Positions 60,415 to 64,000 of a stretch of 64,000 nt of DNA are shown one piece after another. Positions within the stretch are counted from its first letter, which is position 1, and every line of letters begins with the position of its first letter. The DNA is from Mycolicibacterium novocastrense. Lineage in GTDB: Bacteria; Actinomycetota; Actinomycetes; Mycobacteriales; Mycobacteriaceae. The position numbers and the translations under genes are program-made. The stretch lies in NCBI RefSeq assembly GCF_001570485.1, contig NZ_BCTA01000038.1, forward strand, positions 147,644-211,643, read 5' to 3'. The notes beneath the pieces were generated by a model. It ran no database searches. It saw nothing but the letters and a program-made list of their open reading frames with translations, and was not told where the DNA came from.

Positions 60415-61691
60415 TCGCCATGGAATTGCAGACCGTTGAGACCCACGAGTGGGAGATTCCGGCCTACAAACTCGACGCCTTCAAAGCCAAGATCGCCCAG
60501 GCCAACAAGCGGCTGGCGCGAGCGGGCCTCGACGCCCGGTTCGACGTTGCTTACGAAGAGTTCGAGCGCCAGAAGAACGTCACCCAGGCCGATCAGGCGG
60601 TGGTGAGCAACCACGCCCCGGTCTACGTCTACGAACCGTGGATCCGCGCGACGCTCACCGGCCCGCTGACCCTGCGCCATGGCCACTTCACGTTCGTTGC
60701 CCGCCTGGTCCCCGAGGAAGCCGGCATCACGGTTCACTCGGCACCCGGACAAGAACTCGGCGGCTACAGCCCCCGCGGGGACAACGCCTGCGACCACTGC
60801 CAGGTCGAGCGCAGCCGGTCTCGGCTCTACCTCGTCCGCGACGATCGCGACGGCACCATCATCCAGCTCGGGCACTCGTGCATCGAGCTCTACACCGGCG
60901 TCAGCCCCAAGGGGTTGTGGTCGCTGACCTTCGACGAGGAGCTGGAAGCCTTCACTCGCAACGACGTCGAGGGTGGGTTCGGGCCGCGGCATTACGGTGC
61001 ATCGGTCGACATCGTGCTGGCCTACGCGTTCGCCCACTCTGACAAGGGCCGCGCCTACGTCCCGTCCGGCATGTACTCCGAGACCTCCACCGTCAGCATG
61101 GTCCGTACCAGCTTGTTCTTCGACATCAACAAGCTCAAGGATCCCGACCGCAGCTACTACCGCGACAAGGCCGTCGAAGCGGCCGGCCACCTGGCCGACA
61201 CCGACCTCATCGCCGCAATCAAGGCGTCCGTGGTCGAGACCTCCGAAGACAGCGACTACGGCCGCAACCTGCGCATCCTGCTCGCTGGTGAGAGCGTCAC
61301 CGGCAAGAACGTCGGCATCCTCGGATCCCTGGTCAAGGTCTACGCGCGGCAGCAGCAGATCGAGGCCGAACGCAAAGCCCACCCCGTCGTCGCCGGTTAC
61401 CTCGGAGAGGTCGGTGAACGCATCAAGGACATCGCGGCCACCGCCAAGACTGTCAAGTACGACGAAGGCAATTGGGGCACAACCACTTTCCTGGTGGCGA
61501 TCGCCGACGACGGACACATGCTTGTGTGGAAAGCGCACCGCGCGCTGGACATCGAGTCCGGCCAGCGGTTCACCATCGCCGCGGCCACCGTCAAGGCCCA
61601 TGAGACCTACCGGGATGTCGACCAGACGGTGATCACCCGGCCCAATAAATTCGAGGTCATCGAAGCAGCCAGCGCATCGGAGATGTCATGA
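60411..61691 (+). CDS. CxxC protein with OB-like C-terminus in the Rep-like operon
   Basis: The 426-residue protein has a zinc-knuckle-like centre (DNACDHCQVERSRSRLYLVR, LGHSCIELYTG). Its C-terminal region reads WGTTTFLVAIADDGHMLVW and ATVKAHETYRDVDQTVITRP, a beta pattern typical of OB folds. Single-stranded DNA or RNA binding is therefore possible. It is translationally coupled to the Rep/HTH-like gene, which supports a role in element DNA metabolism. Confidence 0.6.
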   Translation: MIAMELQTVETHEWEIPAYKLDAFKAKIAQANKRLARAGLDARFDVAYEEFERQKNVTQADQAVVSNHAPVYVYEPWIRATLTGPLTLRHGHFTFVARLVPEEAGITVHSAPGQELGGYSPRGDNACDHCQVERSRSRLYLVRDDRDGTIIQLGHSCIELYTGVSPKGLWSLTFDEELEAFTRNDVEGGFGPRHYGASVDIVLAYAFAHSDKGRAYVPSGMYSETSTVSMVRTSLFFDINKLKDPDRSYYRDKAVEAAGHLADTDLIAAIKASVVETSEDSDYGRNLRILLAGESVTGKNVGILGSLVKVYARQQQIEAERKAHPVVAGYLGEVGERIKDIAATAKTVKYDEGNWGTTTFLVAIADDGHMLVWKAHRALDIESGQRFTIAAATVKAHETYRDVDQTVITRPNKFEVIEAASASEMS

Positions 61692-61987
61692 CACAGAGCT
61701 TTCCTGAGACGATGAACGTGTGGTTCTTGGCGTTGCAGGGCACCACCGCCAGGCCGAACGAGTTCCTCTTGTACGCGCTGGCCGACAACACCGAAGACGG
61801 CGCGAAGAGCGCGGAAGCTGCTCTGAAGGCGGCGAAGCCGGGGGAGTTCGTCGACGTCGAAGTGCGCTTTCCCAACCTGGTGGACAGCACCACGTTGCAC
61901 GTTCAGCCCCATCTCTGGGGCCTGTGGTGCGTGTCCGAACGCGTCGTCTCGACGTTGGAAATGTTCGCGAGCCCAAAACAACAGTAG
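61688..61987 (+). CDS. Hypothetical protein
   Basis: The 99-residue protein overlaps the previous gene by 4 nt (ATGA). It is mixed alpha/beta and Trp-containing (MNVWFLALQGTTARPNEFLL). No family is recognised. Coupling puts it in the Rep-like operon. Confidence 0.6.
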   Translation: MTQSFPETMNVWFLALQGTTARPNEFLLYALADNTEDGAKSAEAALKAAKPGEFVDVEVRFPNLVDSTTLHVQPHLWGLWCVSERVVSTLEMFASPKQQ

Positions 61988-62118
61988 GCCTCGACGATAG
62001 CTACCGCGCGCTATAACCGCTGCTCAGAGCGTTTCTGGCACAATCTGTGCACGGTCATTTCCTACGGTAGGACCATCCGCGCGAATCTCGTCGCCGGACA
62101 GATGAAAGGACTACCCCG

Positions 62119-62439
62119 ATGACAACCACCACCGCGCGCAGCACGACGAAGCTGTTCATCTTCAACCATCCCGCGGCCGAGCTGCTGGAAGAGATGCCCG
62201 TCGACTACTACCGCGAGTGCCAGATCACCGGCGCCGGCAGCGTCGAAGTCCATCTCGACGATCACAGCACCGAGATCATCGCGGGCACTCGCTACCTGCC
62301 GGCCGAGGTCGAGGTGGTCGCTGTGGCCCGCAACGGTGTACTGCAGGTGCTCAGCACCCAGGCCGGTGGCGAGCCCGTCGTCATGCGCGAATTCAGCGAC
62401 TGGACCAGCTACACCGTGCGGCGGCGGCCCCGCGGGTGA
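62119..62439 (+). CDS. Hypothetical protein
   Basis: The 106-residue beta-rich protein starts at ATG 62119 after AAAGGA. Core segments are LFIFNHPAAELLEEMPVDYY and VEVVAVARNGVLQVLS. I do not recognise it. It is followed after 10 nt by the next gene on the same strand. Confidence 0.6.
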   Translation: MTTTTARSTTKLFIFNHPAAELLEEMPVDYYRECQITGAGSVEVHLDDHSTEIIAGTRYLPAEVEVVAVARNGVLQVLSTQAGGEPVVMREFSDWTSYTVRRRPRG

Positions 62440-62449
62440 GGGTCACTGT

Positions 62450-62878
62450 GTGAGTGACCTCAGCCCTGAGGACGTCGCGCTCCTGGAGGCGCAAGTCCCG
62501 GTCGGTCTTCTGATGCCGATCGACGAAACCATGCGCCTGGTCCACGTCACCCACGGTGTCGTGGAAGAACATGTCGGCGCCTCAGCGGAGTCAGTCACCA
62601 CCACCGATGGGCTTGTGTTCTGGTTCGACGCCGGAGCAGGCATCCGAGCGGTGAACCGCATGGCCACGCTCAACCTGCTCGCCGCGTCGGACTTCTCCGC
62701 GCGCACCGTCCCGCTCCTACGGGGACCAGCTCTTGTCACAGGCCATGAGGCCGGCCACCCGGCCGGGCTGACACACCATCAGATGAACGTGTTGCGCAGG
62801 GAGCCAGGTCCCGCGTGGTGGGTGGGCTGGGTGCTCCACGTGCGCGTTGAACGCGATCGCCAGCACCGCCGGACCTGA
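62450..62878 (+). CDS. Hypothetical protein (DUF3846-like pattern)
   Basis: The 142-residue protein is read from GTG 62450 (VSDLSPEDVALLEAQVPVGL). It has FWFDAGAGIRAVNRMATLNL, which resembles small plasmid and phage proteins of the DUF3846 type, but the match is from memory and weak. Its function is unknown. Confidence 0.5.
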   Translation: MSDLSPEDVALLEAQVPVGLLMPIDETMRLVHVTHGVVEEHVGASAESVTTTDGLVFWFDAGAGIRAVNRMATLNLLAASDFSARTVPLLRGPALVTGHEAGHPAGLTHHQMNVLRREPGPAWWVGWVLHVRVERDRQHRRT

Positions 62879-62911
62879 ACGGCCCGGCTTGGCACTTGGC
62901 ATTCCAGCCGC

Positions 62912-63073
62912 TTACCTGTCGTTGCCCCAGGAGAACAACGCACGAAGGATCTCTGCGAGGGCCTGGAGGATTTCGGCGATTCCATCGGTGGATCCGGTCT
63001 GCGCGACGATGAATGCCACGGTGGCGCACGGCGCGATGATGGCGACCAGGACGATGATGGTGATGTCGTTCAT
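62912..63073 (-). CDS. Small membrane protein
   Basis: The 53-residue protein starts at ATG 63073 after GGAGC. One membrane helix (ITIIVLVAIIAPCATVAFIV) is followed by an amphipathic helix (GIAEILQALAEILRALFSW). It could be a small toxin or a membrane peptide; no antitoxin is visible. Confidence 0.5.
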   Translation of the reverse strand: MNDITIIVLVAIIAPCATVAFIVAQTGSTDGIAEILQALAEILRALFSWGNDR

Positions 63074-63390
63074 GACGACGCTCCTGACGGGCAAGCTGGA
63101 GCGCTGACCACGTGGTGTGCCCAGTTGAGATGTGGTCCATGAATTCGAGGTCGAACGGGCCCATTCGGCAGGGTCGGTGCGAGATGCCGGTGCCGACTTC
63201 CGTGGCAGAGGCTGGATCAAGCTGGAGCACCCGACTTGTGCCCAGACAGGCCACCTACACCGACGACCGGCACTTGAGTGCAGACAGCCCGAGAGCCCAA
63301 ACCCGCGTTAAAGGGGTAGAACCGTGCCGCTGCGAACCTCAGGGGCCCTGTGATCTCAATCGGGGCCATCCGGCCCGCAAGGCCCGGAGA
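63074..63390. other. Intergenic region with one weak terminator
   Basis: This 317-bp stretch holds no convincing gene. It contains the upstream region of the 53-residue gene and the hairpin at 63363-63376. I see nothing else in it. Confidence 0.4.
63363..63376. terminator. Hairpin GGGCC-ATCC-GGCCC after the MerR-like gene
   Basis: Perfect 5-bp arms lie 15 nt downstream of the MerR-like stop. Confidence 0.4.
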
Positions 63391-63918
63391 TCAGTCGTCG
63401 GCCGGCGGCAGCTTGCTCTCGGAAGCCAGTGCGTCGAGGTACGCATCGTGGTACCGGATGATCGCCAGTCGCTCGATGGTGAACTGTTCGAGAACTGCGG
63501 TGATGAGCGGTTGGCCGCGCAGCGACGACTGGATCCGGTCATGGGGCCAGTGCCCGAAGCTCATCATGTCGATACCGAGGGCGTCTCGGGGATGTTCACG
63601 GGCTTCGTTGATGTCGTTGCGCACGGCCTCCAGCTCGGTCTCCAGGCGGCGTAGCGCTGATGCGGCGCGGCGTAGGTGGCGGTCGCGTTGTTCGCGGAGC
63701 AGCTCGATGCAGTCGCTCCAGGTGGGGGTTTGGTCGTTGCGGAAGTAGATGTGTCCGCCGCGGCCGCGTATGGCGCCGGCGAGGAGGTCGTCGGTGACCA
63801 TGAGTTTGAGGATGTCGGCGGGGATGCCGGTGGTGTGGGCGACTTCGGAGAGCTTGATGTGTGGCGGCTCGGTCAACGGTGGGCTGCCCCTTCTTGTGCG
63901 GCGGTGGTGCTTGAGCAT
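63391..63918 (-). CDS. MerR-like HTH protein
   Basis: The protein of up to 175 residues has an N-terminal winged HTH (LSEVAHTTGIPADILKLMVT, then GGHIYFRNDQ), a long charged helix (REQRDRHLRRAASALRRLET) and a C-terminal helical part. It resembles MerR/excisionase-type regulators of actinobacterial elements. TTG 63876 after AGGGG is an alternative start that drops 14 residues. Confidence 0.6.
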   Translation of the reverse strand: MLKHHRRTRRGSPPLTEPPHIKLSEVAHTTGIPADILKLMVTDDLLAGAIRGRGGHIYFRNDQTPTWSDCIELLREQRDRHLRRAASALRRLETELEAVRNDINEAREHPRDALGIDMMSFGHWPHDRIQSSLRGQPLITAVLEQFTIERLAIIRYHDAYLDALASESKLPPADD

Positions 63919-64000
63919 CTCAGCTGATGGCCGGGTTGAGGTGGCGGTTTCTGGGGTGGAGTCGTGTGCGCGCGCTGGGGTGCCGGCCTGTTGTCCGGGC

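Noticed and set aside
1..64000. CRISPR array, tRNA or rRNA genes
   Set aside because: No regularly spaced direct repeats and no tRNA- or rRNA-like sequence were recognised on reading; a covariance-model scan was not possible.

Overview
The window is high-GC actinobacterial DNA and looks like part of a mycobacterial (Mycobacterium/Mycolicibacterium) conjugative plasmid or integrative conjugative element carrying a block of chromosome-type DNA. The evidence is EspC-type secretion proteins, a 13E12/DUF222 gene, a purT - rhodanese - metZ block in the order known from mycobacterial chromosomes, and many GTG starts with ATGA/GTGA gene overlaps. This is inferred from gene content; no database search was run.

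Region 1 (1-19.5 kb, all minus strand) is one conjugation operon. In transcription order it encodes a small protein, a TcpC/VirB8-like protein, a VirB2-like pilin candidate, a TcpE-like membrane protein, a VirB4 ATPase, a VirB6/TrbL-like channel protein, a degenerate NlpC/P60 protein, a lytic transglycosylase, an FtsK/TraB-like coupling ATPase, a small coiled-coil protein, a wall peptidase, a large Pro/Gly-rich protein, two EspC-type proteins, a YbaB-like protein, a BTAD protein and a truncated gene running off the left edge. No relaxase and no ESX core gene is visible.

Region 2 (19.5-30.5 kb) holds the control and maintenance genes. A non-coding region rich in palindromes (19.54-20.31 kb) separates the operon from a divergent sigma-like gene overlapping a membrane protein that resembles an anti-sigma factor with an outside discoidin-like domain. 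Then come a 601-aa multi-HTH regulator, small unknown genes, a tandem-HTH XRE regulator and a Rep/HTH-like gene. A 967-bp AT-richer stretch full of palindromes (29.29-30.25 kb) follows and is the best candidate for an origin, centromere or oriT.

Region 3 (30,485-56,802) is a 26.3-kb cargo block that interrupts an element gene. Its two halves (30,254-30,484 and 56,803-57,423) join in frame into a 283-codon protein, with GCC at both junctions. The cargo genes at both ends are themselves truncated (DUF222 without its HNH part; an SDR without its N-terminus), so the block looks like captured chromosome. It carries a P450/ferredoxin pair, an unassigned catabolic cluster (IlvD-like dehydratase, flavin oxidoreductase, RedY-like protein, aldehyde dehydrogenase, permease, DmpG/DmpF pair, an unknown protein, TetR and IclR regulators), an MMPL exporter with MarR regulator, a Na+/H+ antiporter, purT, a membrane protein, rhodanese, metZ, a large LuxR regulator and an IS110-family element.

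Region 4 (56.8-64 kb) returns to element genes: a tandem zinc-ribbon protein, a tandem antitoxin-like protein, a second Rep/HTH-like paralogue with a structured leader resembling that of the first, a CxxC/OB-like protein in its operon, and small unknown genes including a MerR-like one.
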